DNA from: Streptomyces sp. HmicA12
Lineage (GTDB): Bacteria > Actinomycetota > Actinomycetes > Streptomycetales > Streptomycetaceae
NCBI RefSeq assembly: GCF_000373565.1
Contig: NZ_KB891797.1
Location: 654,487-718,486 of the forward strand
Direction of reading: 5' to 3'
Length of the DNA: 64,000 nt
A program made the translations under genes and the position numbers. Positions 1-10,137 of this stretch are shown here, one piece after another (positions within the stretch are counted from its first letter, which is position 1; each line of letters opens with the position of its first letter). The notes under the pieces were generated by a model, which made no database searches, had not been told where the DNA came from, and saw nothing but the letters and a program-made list of their open reading frames with translations.

Positions 1-1214
1 CCGTCGAGGAGGGCCGGGTCGACGTCGACTGCGTCGCCGACGCCTTCCGCTACTTCGCCGACCTCGTGGTCGGGGAGGGCGCGGGCCGGGTCGTCGACGC
101 CGGTTCCGACGAGATCCACAGCGTCGTCGTGCACGAGCCGGTCGGCGTCTGCACGATGATCACGCCCTGGAACTACCCTCTCCTGCAGGCGAGTTGGAAG
201 GTCGCCCCGGCGCTCGCCGCGGGCAACACCTTCGTGATCAAGCCGAGCGAGATCACCCCGCTGACGACCGTCGTGCTCGTCGAGCTCCTGGTGGAGGCCG
301 GGCTGCCGGAAGGTGTCGCCAACCTCGTGACCGGTCCGGGCGCCACCGTCGGCGCGCGCCTCGCCGACCACCCCGACGTCGACCTCGTCTCCTTCACCGG
401 CGGCCTGGTCAGCGGAACCTTGGTCGCGCAGGCCGCGGCCGCGACCGTGAAGAAGGTCGCCCTCGAACTCGGCGGCAAGAACCCGAACGTCGTCTTCGCC
501 GACGCCTGCGAGACGGAGGAAGGCTTCGACACCGCCGTCGACCAGGCGCTGAACGCCGCGTTCATCCACAGCGGCCAGGTCTGCTCCGCCGGTTCGCGGC
601 TCATCATCGAGGAGTCGGTGCGCGAGCGCTTCGTCGCCGAGCTCGCCCGCCGCGCCGAGAGGATCCGCCTCGGCCGCGGCACCGAGAAGGGCGTCGAGTG
701 CGGCCCGCTGGTCAGCGAGCAGCAGCGCGACAAGACCGAGTCCTACGTCGCCTCGGCCCTGGCCGAGGGCGCCGTGCTGCGCAGCGGCGGCAAGCGCCCC
801 GCGGCGAGCGACGTGCGCCCCGCCACCGGCTGGTTCTACGAGCCGACCGTCCTCGACCAGTGCCACCGCGAGATGCGGGTCGTGCGCGAGGAGACCTTCG
901 GGCCGATCCTCACCGTCGAGACGTTCCGCACCGAGGACGAGGCCGTCGCCCTCGCCAACGACACCGAGTACGGCCTCGCCGGCGCCGTCTGGACCGCCGA
1001 CGCGGGCCGCGCCCGCCGCGTCGCCGGACGCCTGCGCCACGGCACCGTCTGGATCAACGACTTCCACCCCTACCTTCCGCAGGCCGAGTGGGGCGGCTTC
1101 GGGAAGAGCGGCGTCGGCCGGGAGCTCGGCCCCGCCGGGCTCGCCGAGTACCGCGAGACCAAGCACGTGTACCAGAACCTCGCGCCGAAGCCGGTGCGCT
1201 GGTTCGCGGGCTGA
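1..1214 (+). CDS. betB: Betaine aldehyde dehydrogenase (5' end outside window)
   Basis: NAD(P)-dependent aldehyde dehydrogenase, likely oxidising betaine aldehyde to glycine betaine in the cytoplasm. The open frame enters from the left edge (first whole codon at base 3), so about 90 N-terminal residues of a usual ~490-residue enzyme are missing. Visible family marks are PWNYP, the cofactor-site KPSE, SFTGG, the catalytic-base motif ELGGKNP, the nucleophile region GQVCSAGSR and the late motif EETFGP. The substrate is inferred from the choline-dehydrogenase-like gene 70 bases downstream and the betaine ABC transporter after it; sequence alone shows only the ALDH superfamily. It probably heads one betB-betA-transporter operon. 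Confidence 0.88.
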   Translation, partial: VEEGRVDVDCVADAFRYFADLVVGEGAGRVVDAGSDEIHSVVVHEPVGVCTMITPWNYPLLQASWKVAPALAAGNTFVIKPSEITPLTTVVLVELLVEAGLPEGVANLVTGPGATVGARLADHPDVDLVSFTGGLVSGTLVAQAAAATVKKVALELGGKNPNVVFADACETEEGFDTAVDQALNAAFIHSGQVCSAGSRLIIEESVRERFVAELARRAERIRLGRGTEKGVECGPLVSEQQRDKTESYVASALAEGAVLRSGGKRPAASDVRPATGWFYEPTVLDQCHREMRVVREETFGPILTVETFRTEDEAVALANDTEYGLAGAVWTADAGRARRVAGRLRHGTVWINDFHPYLPQAEWGGFGKSGVGRELGPAGLAEYRETKHVYQNLAPKPVRWFAG

Positions 1215-1284
1215 GCCCGCCCCGTACCCGCACGCACCCCCCACTCATTACGCGAAGTACCTTGCGACACCTTGGAGTTGACGC

Positions 1285-2825
1285 ATGCCTGAACACGACA
1301 GCGCCCTCTACGACTACGTCATCGTCGGCGGCGGCACCGCAGGATCGGTGATCGCCTCCCGGCTCACCGAGAACCCGGACGTCACCGTCGCCGTCATCGA
1401 GGGCGGCCCCAGCGACATCGACCGCGACGACGTGCTCACCCTGCGCCGCTGGCTCGGTCTGCTCGGCGGCGACCTCGACTACGGCTACACCACCACCGAG
1501 CAGCCGCGCGGCAACTCGCACATCCTGCACAGCCGCGCCAAGGTCCTCGGCGGCTGCTCCTCGCACAACACCCTGATCTCCTTCAAGCCGCTGCCCGGCG
1601 ACTGGGACGAGTGGGCCGCGGCCGGCGCCACCGGCTGGGACCACAAGGCGATGGACCCGTACTTCGGCAAGCTGCGCAACAACATCGTGGCCGTCGACGA
1701 GAAGGACCGGAACGCCATCGCCCGCGACTTCGTCGAGGCCGCGCAGGCCGCGACCGGCGTCCCGCGCGTCGAGGGCTTCAACAAGGCGCCGTTCAAGGAC
1801 GGTGTCGGCTTCTTCGACCTCGCGTACCACCCGGAGAACAACAAGCGGTCGTCCGCCTCGGTCGCGTACCTGCACCCCCACATGGAGGCGGGCGACCGCC
1901 CCAATCTCGCGCTGTTCCTGGAGACGTGGGCGCACAAGCTGGAGTTCGTCGACGGCACCCGCGCCAGTGGCGTGCACGTGCGCGGCAAGGACGGCGCGGA
2001 GCGGCTGATATCCGCGCGCCGCGAGGTCATCGTGTGCGCGGGCGCCGTCGACACGCCCCGCCTGCTGCTGCACTCCGGCATCGGCCCCAGGGCCGACCTG
2101 GAGAAGCTCGGCATCCCCGTCCTGCACGACCTGCCGGGCGTCGGTGAGAACCTGCTCGACCACCCCGAGTCGGTCATCGTCTGGGAGACGGACGGGCCGA
2201 TCCCCGACAACAGCGCCATGGACAGCGACGCGGGCCTGTTCGTCCAGCGCGACCCCGAGGCCGCGGGCCCGGACCTGATGTTCCACTTCTACCAAATACC
2301 GTTCACGGACAACCCGGAGCGGCTCGGCTACGAGAAGCCCGAGCACGGGGTGTCCATGACGCCGAACATCCCCAAGCCGAAGAGCCGTGGGCGGTTGTAC
2401 CTGACCAGCGCCGACCCCGAGGTCAAGCCCGCCCTCGACTTCCGCTACTTCACCGACGAGGACGACCACGACGGGCGGACCCTCGTCGACGGCATCCGCA
2501 TCGCGCGCGAGATCGCGAAGACCCAGCCGCTGGCCGGCTGGCTGAAGCGTGAGGTGTGTCCGGGCCCCGACGTCACCGGCGACGAGGAGCTCAGCGAGTA
2601 CGCCCGCAAGGTCGCGCACACCGTCTACCACCCGGCGGGCACTTGCCGAATGGGTGCGGTTGACGATGAACTCGCCGTGGTCGACCCCGAGTTGAGGGTC
2701 CGCGGGCTGCAGTCCATCCGTATCGCCGACGCGTCCGTCTTCCCGACGATGCCCGCGGTGAACCCGATGATCGGGGTGCTCATGGTCGGGGAGAAGTGCG
2801 CCGAGATGCTGGGTGGTGATGCGTG

Positions 2826-2826
<1 letters not shown>
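1285..2826 (+). CDS. betA: GMC-family choline dehydrogenase-like oxidoreductase
   Basis: FAD flavoenzyme of the glucose-methanol-choline family, likely oxidising choline to betaine aldehyde, which BetB then converts to glycine betaine. It has 513 residues, a normal length. The N-terminal dinucleotide motif [16 protein letters not shown] lies near residues 9-24, and the C-terminal active-site stretch [10 protein letters not shown] supplies the conserved His. The final [17 protein letters not shown] segment holds the second conserved polar residue. The ATG start has a GGAG ribosome site about 8 bases upstream. Its TGA overlaps the ATG of the transporter ATPase gene (TGATG), implying translational coupling. 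Choline is assigned from context; the family also acts on other alcohols. Confidence 0.85.
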
Positions 2827-3989
<1,163 letters not shown>

Positions 3990-5960
3990 ATGACCGCCGC
4001 CGTCTCCACCGCCCCGCTCGACCAGGACGGCGCGGGCACCCTGAGAACCCTGCACCGGCGCCACCGCGTCCTCGGCAAGCTCCTGCTGCTCGCCGTCGTC
4101 GCGGGAGTGCTCGTCCCGCTCGTCACCGCACGCTGGTCCGGCGCCGCCTGGCCGCACGCGCTCACCGTCGACGTGTCCGAACCGCTCGGCAAGGCCAGCG
4201 ACTGGATCATCGACAACCGTGACACGTCCCCGCTGTTCCTGTACTTCCTCGGCTACGTCAGCGGCGCCGTCATCGCCGCCATCCACGTTGTGTACGTGGT
4301 GCTGCTCGCCGCCGGCTGGGCGGGCGTCACCGCCGGTGCCGGACTGATCGCCTGGCGGGTGGCCGGAGCGCGCCTCGCCGCGTTCGCCGTCGTCGCCCTG
4401 CTGGCCTGCGGCGCGCTCGGCATGTGGGTGCCGACCATGCAGACGCTGGCGCTGATGGTCGTCGCCGTCCTCGTCTCGGTCGTGGTCGGCGCGCTGCTCG
4501 GCCTCGCCGCGGGCCTGAGCGACCGCATGTTCCGCGTCCTGCGCCCGGTCCTCGACACCATGCAGGTGCTGCCCGCGTACGCGTACCTGCTGCCCGTCGT
4601 GCTGATCTTCGGCATGGGCGTACCGGCCGCGGTCCTCGCCACCGTCGTCTACGCGGCCCCGCCGATGGCCCGGCTCACCGCGCTCGGCCTGCGTTCCGCC
4701 GACGGCGGCGTCATGGAGGCCGTCACCTCGCTCGGCGCCACGTTCCGCCAGCGCCTGTTCTCGGCGCGCCTGCCGCTGGCCCGCAAGGAACTGCTCCTCG
4801 GCCTCAACCAGACGATCATGATGGCCCTGTCCATGGCCGTCATCGCCTCCGTCATCGGCGCCGCCGGTCTCGGTGACCGCGTGTACCAGGCGCTCGCCTC
4901 CGTCGACGTCGGTGCCGCGCTCGCGGCCGGCATCCCGATCGTGCTGCTCGCCGTCGTCCTCGACCGGGTCACCGGCGCGGCGGGCGAGCGGGTCGGCGCC
5001 CACGAGGCCCCGGCCCGCTGGAAGTGGGGCGTCGTCGTGGTGGGCACCGTCGTCGTCGCGCTCGCGGCCCGCTTCGCCGACCGCCTCGACTGGCCGGACG
5101 CCTGGGTGGTCAACATCGCGACGCCCGTCAACGACGCCGTCGACTGGATGACCGACCACCTCTACACCGGCGTCCCGGTCGTCGGCGGCACCGCCGACTG
5201 GGCCGCGCACTTCACCACCTGGATCCTCGACCCGGTCCGCTCGGGCCTGACCTGGCTGCCCTGGTGGTCGGTGCTGCTGATCGTCGCCGCGCTCGCCTGG
5301 CTGATCGGCACCTGGCGCACCGCGCTGACCGCCACCGCCGCGATGGCCGCGATCGGCGTCCTCGGCGTGTGGAAGGCGTCCCTCGACACCCTCTCCCAGG
5401 TCCTCGCCGCGGTAGCGGTGACCCTCGTCCTCGGCTTCGCGACCGGCATCGCCGCCGCCCGCAGCAGCCGCTTCGAACGCCTGCTCCGCCCGGTCCTGGA
5501 CGTCTTCCAGACGATGCCGCAGTTCGTGTACCTGATCCCGGTCGTCGCCCTGTTCGGCGTCGGCCGCGCCCCGGCCGTCGCCGCGGCGGTCGTCTACGCG
5601 CTGCCCGCCGTCGTCCGCATCACCACGCAGGGTCTGCGCCAGGTCGACCCGGCCGCTCTGGAGGCGTCGAGGTCCATGGGCGCGACGGCGGGCCAGCAAC
5701 TGCGCCAGGTCCAACTCCCGCTCGCCCGCCCGGCGTTGCTCCTCGCCGTCAACCAGGGCGTCGTCCTCGTCCTCGCCGTCGTCATCATCGGCGGCCTGGT
5801 CGGCGGTGGCGCGCTCGGCTACGACGTCGTGTTCGGCCTCGCCCAGGGCGACCTGGCCACCGGCCTGGTCGCGGGCGCCGCGATCGTCTGCCTCGGTCTG
5901 ATGCTGGACCGGGTGACGCAGCCGACGCAGCGCCGTACTCGTACGGGAAAGGAGGCCTGA
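3990..5960 (+). CDS. proW: Betaine ABC transporter permease, two fused ProW-like modules
   Basis: Membrane component of the betaine importer. It has 656 residues, about twice a normal ProW/OpuAB permease, and holds two homologous modules. The first EAA loop reads EAVTSLGATFRQRLFSARLP and the second EASRSMGATAGQQLRQVQLP, about 310 residues apart, each within several hydrophobic segments. A single chain could therefore replace the usual permease homodimer. The ATG follows the ATPase stop directly, and the gene is preceded by GTGAGGAG. The substrate-binding lipoprotein gene begins one base after its stop. Assignment to betaine/choline rests on the betAB neighbours and the substrate-binding protein. 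Confidence 0.9.
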   Translation: MTAAVSTAPLDQDGAGTLRTLHRRHRVLGKLLLLAVVAGVLVPLVTARWSGAAWPHALTVDVSEPLGKASDWIIDNRDTSPLFLYFLGYVSGAVIAAIHVVYVVLLAAGWAGVTAGAGLIAWRVAGARLAAFAVVALLACGALGMWVPTMQTLALMVVAVLVSVVVGALLGLAAGLSDRMFRVLRPVLDTMQVLPAYAYLLPVVLIFGMGVPAAVLATVVYAAPPMARLTALGLRSADGGVMEAVTSLGATFRQRLFSARLPLARKELLLGLNQTIMMALSMAVIASVIGAAGLGDRVYQALASVDVGAALAAGIPIVLLAVVLDRVTGAAGERVGAHEAPARWKWGVVVVGTVVVALAARFADRLDWPDAWVVNIATPVNDAVDWMTDHLYTGVPVVGGTADWAAHFTTWILDPVRSGLTWLPWWSVLLIVAALAWLIGTWRTALTATAAMAAIGVLGVWKASLDTLSQVLAAVAVTLVLGFATGIAAARSSRFERLLRPVLDVFQTMPQFVYLIPVVALFGVGRAPAVAAAVVYALPAVVRITTQGLRQVDPAALEASRSMGATAGQQLRQVQLPLARPALLLAVNQGVVLVLAVVIIGGLVGGGALGYDVVFGLAQGDLATGLVAGAAIVCLGLMLDRVTQPTQRRTRTGKEA

Positions 5961-5961
5961 C

Positions 5962-6927
5962 ATGACGCGCACTCGTAAGTCCTACGCGGCTGTCGCGGCC
6001 GCCGGGGCCCTGCTCGCGGTCACCGGCTGCGGCGCGGCCGACATGACCAAGCAGGCCTCGCCGTTCGCCAACGCGCGCGGCGCCAAGACGGTGACGCTCT
6101 CCGTCCAGTCCTGGGTCGGCGCACAGGCGAACGTGGCCGTCGCCCAGTACCTCCTGGAGCACGAACTCGGCTACCGCGTCGACACCGTCCAGGTCGACGA
6201 GGTGCCCGCCTGGGACGCCCTCAGCCAGGGCCGCGTCGACGCGATCCTGGAGGACTGGGGCCACCCCGACCAGGAGGCCCGCTACATCAAGGACAAGAGG
6301 ACGATCGTGAACGGCGGCGGCCTCGGCGTCACCGGTCACATCGGCTGGTTCGTCCCGACGTACTTCGCGAAGCAGCACCCGGACGTCACGAACTGGAAGA
6401 ACCTCAACAAGTACGCGGATCAGCTCAAGACCGCCGAGAGCGGCGGCAAGGGCCAACTCCTCGACGGCTCCCCGTCGTACGTAACGAACGACAAGGCCCT
6501 CGTGAAGAACCTGGACCTGGACTACCAGGTCGTCTTCTCGGGGTCCGAGGCCGCGCAGATCACGCAGATGAAGCAGTTCGCCAAGAAGAAGAAGCCGTTC
6601 CTGAGCTACTGGTACACCCCGCAGTGGCTCACCGAGCAGGTGCCGATGACGGAGGTGAAGCTGCCGCCCTACAAGGAGGGCTGCGACGCCGACCCGAAGA
6701 AGGTCGCCTGCGCCTACCCGAAGACGCCGCTGCAGAAGTACCTCAACGCGGACTTCGCGAAGTCGGGCGGTGAGGCGGCCCGGTTCCTGAAGAAGTTCCA
6801 GTGGACGACGGAGGACCAGAACGAGGTCTCCCTCCTGATCGCCGACCAGAAGCTGTCGCCGGAGGCGGCGGCGAAGAAGTGGGTCGACGGCCACCGGTCC
6901 GAGTGGAAGGCGTGGCTGGGGGAGTAG
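5962..6927 (+). CDS. proX: Glycine betaine ABC transporter substrate-binding lipoprotein
   Basis: Extracellular lipoprotein that captures betaine or choline and delivers it to the ProVW complex (OpuAC/ProX family), 321 residues. The signal peptide ends in the lipobox LLAVTGCGAA, so Cys near residue 22 is lipidated. The mature part has the family pattern of early Trp residues in SVQSWVGAQ and ILEDWGHPDQ plus YWYTPQWL, aromatics of the kind that form the cation-binding cage. The start is clear: GGAAAGGAGG lies just before ATG 5962. It closes the operon; the next gene runs convergently and ends 9 bases away, and no obvious terminator hairpin lies between. Confidence 0.9.
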   Translation: MTRTRKSYAAVAAAGALLAVTGCGAADMTKQASPFANARGAKTVTLSVQSWVGAQANVAVAQYLLEHELGYRVDTVQVDEVPAWDALSQGRVDAILEDWGHPDQEARYIKDKRTIVNGGGLGVTGHIGWFVPTYFAKQHPDVTNWKNLNKYADQLKTAESGGKGQLLDGSPSYVTNDKALVKNLDLDYQVVFSGSEAAQITQMKQFAKKKKPFLSYWYTPQWLTEQVPMTEVKLPPYKEGCDADPKKVACAYPKTPLQKYLNADFAKSGGEAARFLKKFQWTTEDQNEVSLLIADQKLSPEAAAKKWVDGHRSEWKAWLGE

Positions 6928-6936
6928 CGGCCCGGC

Positions 6937-7728
6937 TCAGCCACTGCCCCGGCAGCCCCGGCACAGCCCGCCCGGCAGCGCCTCGGCCCGCCCCGGGCGC
7001 CCGCAGTCCGTGCACTCCATGAGTGTCCGGGGTGCGGGCGCCTGTGTGCGTGTGACCGGGATGCGTTGTGGCGGGAGCTTGTCGCGCAGGCGGCCGGCGA
7101 GGAAGGCGCGGGGTGAGTGGACGACCGCGGGCAGGCCGGTGGTCATCGCCCGGGTGAAGACCTGGGGATCGGGTTCGCGGGCCAGCCATTCCGCGGCGGC
7201 CGCTTCCAGCGTGGCGCAGTCGGCCGCCGAGAGGGTCAACCGGGGTTCTCGGAGACCGAGTTGGGCGAGGCGGTGGTACGCGTCGGAGCGGGTCCTCGGC
7301 CGCTCCGGGGCTTCCTGTTCGAGCTCCGGTACGTCACCGTCGAGGAACCGGGCCCACCAGTCGTCCCCGCGTGCGATGCGGGACCAGTAGGTGTGGAACA
7401 CCCAGCGGGTCGTGCCGTTCCCGGTGCCGAGGTCGCGGAGCCGCCGTACGCGGCGCAGGTGCCCGGCGGCGGACAGCTCGTTGAGCGCGCTGCGCACGGC
7501 CGCCTGCCCGTAGAGCGGCTGGGCCTTGGCGAGCGTCTTCGCGTCTATGGCGGCGTGCTCGGGGAGCGCGTCGATGAACCCGGCGAGGTAGCGGGCCCGC
7601 AGCGGGAGATGCGCGAAGGAGTCGCGGCGCAGGGGGCCTTGGTCGGGTGTGCCGCGTTTTCCGTAGCCGGGACTGGCCATGGGGTGTGCGGGGGAGGGCA
7701 GGGCGAAGCTAAGGTCTTCGGTAGCCAT
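6937..7728 (-). CDS. Helix-turn-helix protein with C-terminal zinc ribbon
   Basis: Putative DNA-binding protein of 263 residues, a type common in Streptomyces beside XRE/DUF397 genes. The middle (about residues 40-110, around SAAGHLRRVRR) looks like a winged helix. The C-terminus carries two CxxC pairs (CTDCGR and CRGC), a likely zinc ribbon. ATG 7728 is chosen because the residues before it read as low-complexity leader with no match to the body; the ribosome site is weak, and an upstream start at 7824 stays open. Function is unknown. A similarly built gene lies beside the second XRE/DUF397 module at 63118. Confidence 0.65.
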   Translation of the reverse strand: MATEDLSFALPSPAHPMASPGYGKRGTPDQGPLRRDSFAHLPLRARYLAGFIDALPEHAAIDAKTLAKAQPLYGQAAVRSALNELSAAGHLRRVRRLRDLGTGNGTTRWVFHTYWSRIARGDDWWARFLDGDVPELEQEAPERPRTRSDAYHRLAQLGLREPRLTLSAADCATLEAAAAEWLAREPDPQVFTRAMTTGLPAVVHSPRAFLAGRLRDKLPPQRIPVTRTQAPAPRTLMECTDCGRPGRAEALPGGLCRGCRGSG

Positions 7729-7977
7729 GGGATCGCCGTTTCGATCTTGTTGGTGAGACCTCGGTTCGGGTGTTCCAGCACCCGGCCGAGGTCGCTTCTT
7801 GTCGCGAACGGTAAGGGTTCGCAACGGTGCGTCGCAACCTGATCGCGGAAGGTCATGTCGCCTGGCAGTGGCGGCAGTTGAGCGCGCCGAGTCTGCGCGG
7901 TGGGCAGGGTGGGAGGGTGGGTCGAGACCCGACCACCCATTCCTTGAAAGCAGCGCTCGGGTTTCGGGGCTCGAAGC

Positions 7978-8319
7978 TCAGGCGGTGCGGGTGGCGCGGC
8001 GAGAGGCGCTGGGGGCGGCGCTGCGGGCGTGCGCCAGGAAGGCGTTCCAGGCGGGCGCGGCGGCACTGAAGCTGGGACTTTGGGACCCGAGCTTCGAGTC
8101 GCGGATGTGGATGAGGGTGGGGCAGGCGGCGACTTCGAGGCAGTTGCTGCCCTCGCTGTCGCTGTAGCTGGACTTCCGCCACTCCAGGGCGACTTCGAGG
8201 CAGTTACTGCCCTGGCTGTCGCTGTAGCTGGACTTCCGCCACTCCAGGGCGACTTCGAGGCAGTTGCCGCCCTGGTCGTCGCTGTAGCTGGACTTGAACC
8301 ACATCAGGCTGGCGTTCAC
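7978..8319 (-). CDS. DUF397 protein with triplicated core motif
   Basis: Small Streptomyces-type DUF397 protein (113 residues), the usual partner of XRE-DUF5753 regulators. The family core (W-K-S-S-Y-S ... NCLEVA) occurs three times in tandem at a 20-residue period, followed by the normal C-terminal part RDSK ... WNAFLA. Most family members carry one copy. The GTG start at 8319 overlaps the TGA of the upstream XRE gene (GTGA), so the two are translationally coupled; an ATG at 8304 is a secondary start. DUF397/XRE pairs are implicated in developmental or antibiotic control in Streptomyces, but this protein's role is not known. Confidence 0.85.
   Translation of the reverse strand: MNASLMWFKSSYSDDQGGNCLEVALEWRKSSYSDSQGSNCLEVALEWRKSSYSDSEGSNCLEVAACPTLIHIRDSKLGSQSPSFSAAAPAWNAFLAHARSAAPSASRRATRTA
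8167..8300. repeat. 60-bp tandem repeat inside DUF397 gene
   Basis: A 60-base unit recurs in phase, each copy encoding one WRKSSYSD...NCLEVAL motif. Copies differ by only a few bases, so the expansion is recent or kept uniform. Because 60 is a multiple of 3, copy-number change would not break the frame. Confidence 0.85.
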
Positions 8320-9122
8320 GGTTCCTGCGCCACCTTTCTGATGAACTCGGCCGAATCCTCGGGGCTGAGAGCGTGCATGAGGATCATGCCATGGGCCCGG
8401 GTGAGCGCACTGACCTTGTCCGCGTCGGCGTACAGGGTGCTGGTCTCCGGCCCTTCCACGTACGCGTAGCGCTCATGGTCGACCGTCTCCACAAGGGCAA
8501 CGGCGCCTCGGAGCGCGACACCGTAGGCCCGCCCGAAGGGCAGTACCTGAATCAACACGTTCCGCAACTCACCGACATTCAGTAGATGTTGGAGCTGCCG
8601 CCCCATCACCTCGGGCCCGCCCACCTGTGACCGCAACGCCGCCTCGAACATCACGAAGCTGAACATGACGCCCGTACGCGCGCTCAACGCCTCCTGCCGC
8701 TTCAGTCGCCCGGCAACGCGCTCCTGGACGGTCTCGTCGTCGAGCGGCGGGGAACTGGCGCTGATCAGCGCGGTCGCGTACTCCGGCGCCTGGAGCAGCC
8801 CGGGGACGAGCAGCGGCTCGTACGAACTGACGGCGATGGCGTCCTTCTCCAGCGCCATGAACTCCTGCGACCGCTGCGGATGCGGCTCGGGCTTCAGGTA
8901 CTCCTGCGCGGCGACGATCTTCCCGCCCGCGCCGCAGAGTTGGTCGGCGATCTGGAGGAGCCGGAGGGTCGGCTTGCGCCGCCCGTTCTCCATGGACTTC
9001 ACGTACTCGCAGCCGTACCCGGCTTCCTTGGCGAGTATCTCGCGGTCGACCCCCGCCTCGGTGCGCCACAGCTTGATCTGGCTACCGCAGTAGCGCCACG
9101 CGGGATTCATCTCGGTCGACAT
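8316..9122 (-). CDS. XRE-family regulator with DUF5753 domain
   Basis: Transcriptional regulator of 268 residues. An N-terminal Cro/CI-type helix-turn-helix (about residues 15-65, ILAKEAGYGCEYVKSMENGR) is followed by the DUF5753 sensor-like region with the family landmarks VPGLLQ and VLPF. ATG 9122 has GGAGG eleven bases upstream; an upstream in-frame start adds 13 residues and is less likely. It is coupled to the DUF397 gene by a 4-base overlap and diverges from a histidine-kinase-like ATPase gene across 99 bases. The regulator/DUF397/ATPase trio is a recurrent Streptomyces module. Confidence 0.85.
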   Translation of the reverse strand: MSTEMNPAWRYCGSQIKLWRTEAGVDREILAKEAGYGCEYVKSMENGRRKPTLRLLQIADQLCGAGGKIVAAQEYLKPEPHPQRSQEFMALEKDAIAVSSYEPLLVPGLLQAPEYATALISASSPPLDDETVQERVAGRLKRQEALSARTGVMFSFVMFEAALRSQVGGPEVMGRQLQHLLNVGELRNVLIQVLPFGRAYGVALRGAVALVETVDHERYAYVEGPETSTLYADADKVSALTRAHGMILMHALSPEDSAEFIRKVAQEP

Positions 9123-9221
9123 CGGCACGCACACCTCCACCAAGGGCCACGACGGGTACAACTACCCCGAGTACATGCGCCGTTACTCCCGAGCGTACGC
9201 GCGAACCGGGACGGTGAACGC
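9123..9221. promoter_or_regulatory. Divergent promoter region
   Basis: This 99-base gap separates divergent starts of the XRE regulator and the ATPase gene, so it must hold both promoters and probably the XRE operator. I see no convincing -35/-10 pair or long palindrome. Confidence 0.4.
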
Positions 9222-9695
9222 ATGCAGACGAAACCGCCGACGCAACTCCCCCGGGACATCGAGTGGCGCCTGCCGCGTCACGCACGAAGCGTGGGCCGGG
9301 CACGCCACCTGTTCCGGGAGCAGGCCGCATCCTGGGCGCTGCCCCAAGAGGTCGCGGAAACGGCGGAGTTGCTGCTCAGCGAACTGATGACGAACGCCTA
9401 CCGCCACGCGAAGACCCCGGCCGGCCGGGAGATCTGGGCCCGAGCGATCCTGACGCGGGACCGCCTACGGGTGCAGGTGACGGACGCGAGCGACGTACTC
9501 CCGGCGCCGCGCACGGCGTCGTCGGAGGAGGAGTCGGGGCGGGGGCTGGCGCTGGTGGAGATGCTGGCGGGGGAGTGGGGCGCGGAGCCCCGGCAGGAGG
9601 GGGTGGGCAAGGTGGTCTGGTTCGAGCTGGGACTCGGATCGCCGAAGTCCCCTACGGCCCCGGCCGGAACTTGGGCCGCCCCCAGGAAGCCGTGA
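9222..9695 (+). CDS. RsbW-like ATP-binding protein (anti-sigma-type kinase)
   Basis: Single-domain GHKL ATPase of 157 residues, like the SpoIIAB/RsbW serine kinases that hold sigma factors. The N box ELLLSELMTNAYRHA and G box SGRGLALVEMLAG are intact, and there is no sensor or membrane part. Streptomyces encode dozens of these next to XRE/DUF397 pairs, mostly without known targets. The ATG at 9222 follows GGGACGGTGAACGC, a poor ribosome site, so the start is moderately sure. Its 3' end overlaps the convergent gene at 9652 by 44 bases. Confidence 0.8.
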   Translation: MQTKPPTQLPRDIEWRLPRHARSVGRARHLFREQAASWALPQEVAETAELLLSELMTNAYRHAKTPAGREIWARAILTRDRLRVQVTDASDVLPAPRTASSEEESGRGLALVEMLAGEWGAEPRQEGVGKVVWFELGLGSPKSPTAPAGTWAAPRKP

Positions 9696-10134
9696 GGAAG
9701 TAGGCCCACCACACCGGATTGATGAGCTTGAGCCACTTCCCCCGATCGGACAAGTACCGCTCCCAGTAGGCATCCTGCTCCTCGACGGAGCCGACGAGGC
9801 CGGGCTCACAGTGGTCGAAGGTGGGAACCAGGTCCCGCACGGTAACCGGCCGCCACCGGTGCAGGACGTAGATCATCCAGGATCCGTACGAGGAGGCGAA
9901 CCCGGACGGCCGGACATTGGCCCGTGCCCCGTTGCAGCAGATCTTCACGGCCCGGGGCGCGAGTTCCGCACGCAGGACGCGCAGGACGTCGAAGACGTCG
10001 TCCCCCTGAGCGGAACACTCGTTCCCCGCCGGGGACCGCAGAGTGAGGACCCACGGCCCGTCCCCTTCGACAAGCAGCTTCCACTCGACGAGCCGTCCGT
10101 CGACCTGTACGCGGACGGGCAGTTCCTCGTTCAA
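9652..10134 (-). CDS. Hypothetical protein
   Basis: Protein of 160 residues without a family I recognise. It is rich in Trp and aromatics (SYGSWMIYVLHRW, WLKLINPVWWAYF) and has no signal peptide. The start is a TTG three bases after the stop of the colicin-immunity-like gene; no ATG or GTG exists near it, and the ribosome site is only GAG. It is probably the last gene of a three-gene set with the zinc-ribbon and immunity-like genes. Its neighbours suggest, but do not show, a link to toxin immunity. The 44-base convergent overlap at its end is unusual. Confidence 0.6.
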   Translation of the reverse strand: MNEELPVRVQVDGRLVEWKLLVEGDGPWVLTLRSPAGNECSAQGDDVFDVLRVLRAELAPRAVKICCNGARANVRPSGFASSYGSWMIYVLHRWRPVTVRDLVPTFDHCEPGLVGSVEEQDAYWERYLSDRGKWLKLINPVWWAYFLTASWGRPKFRPGP

Positions 10135-10137
10135 GTG

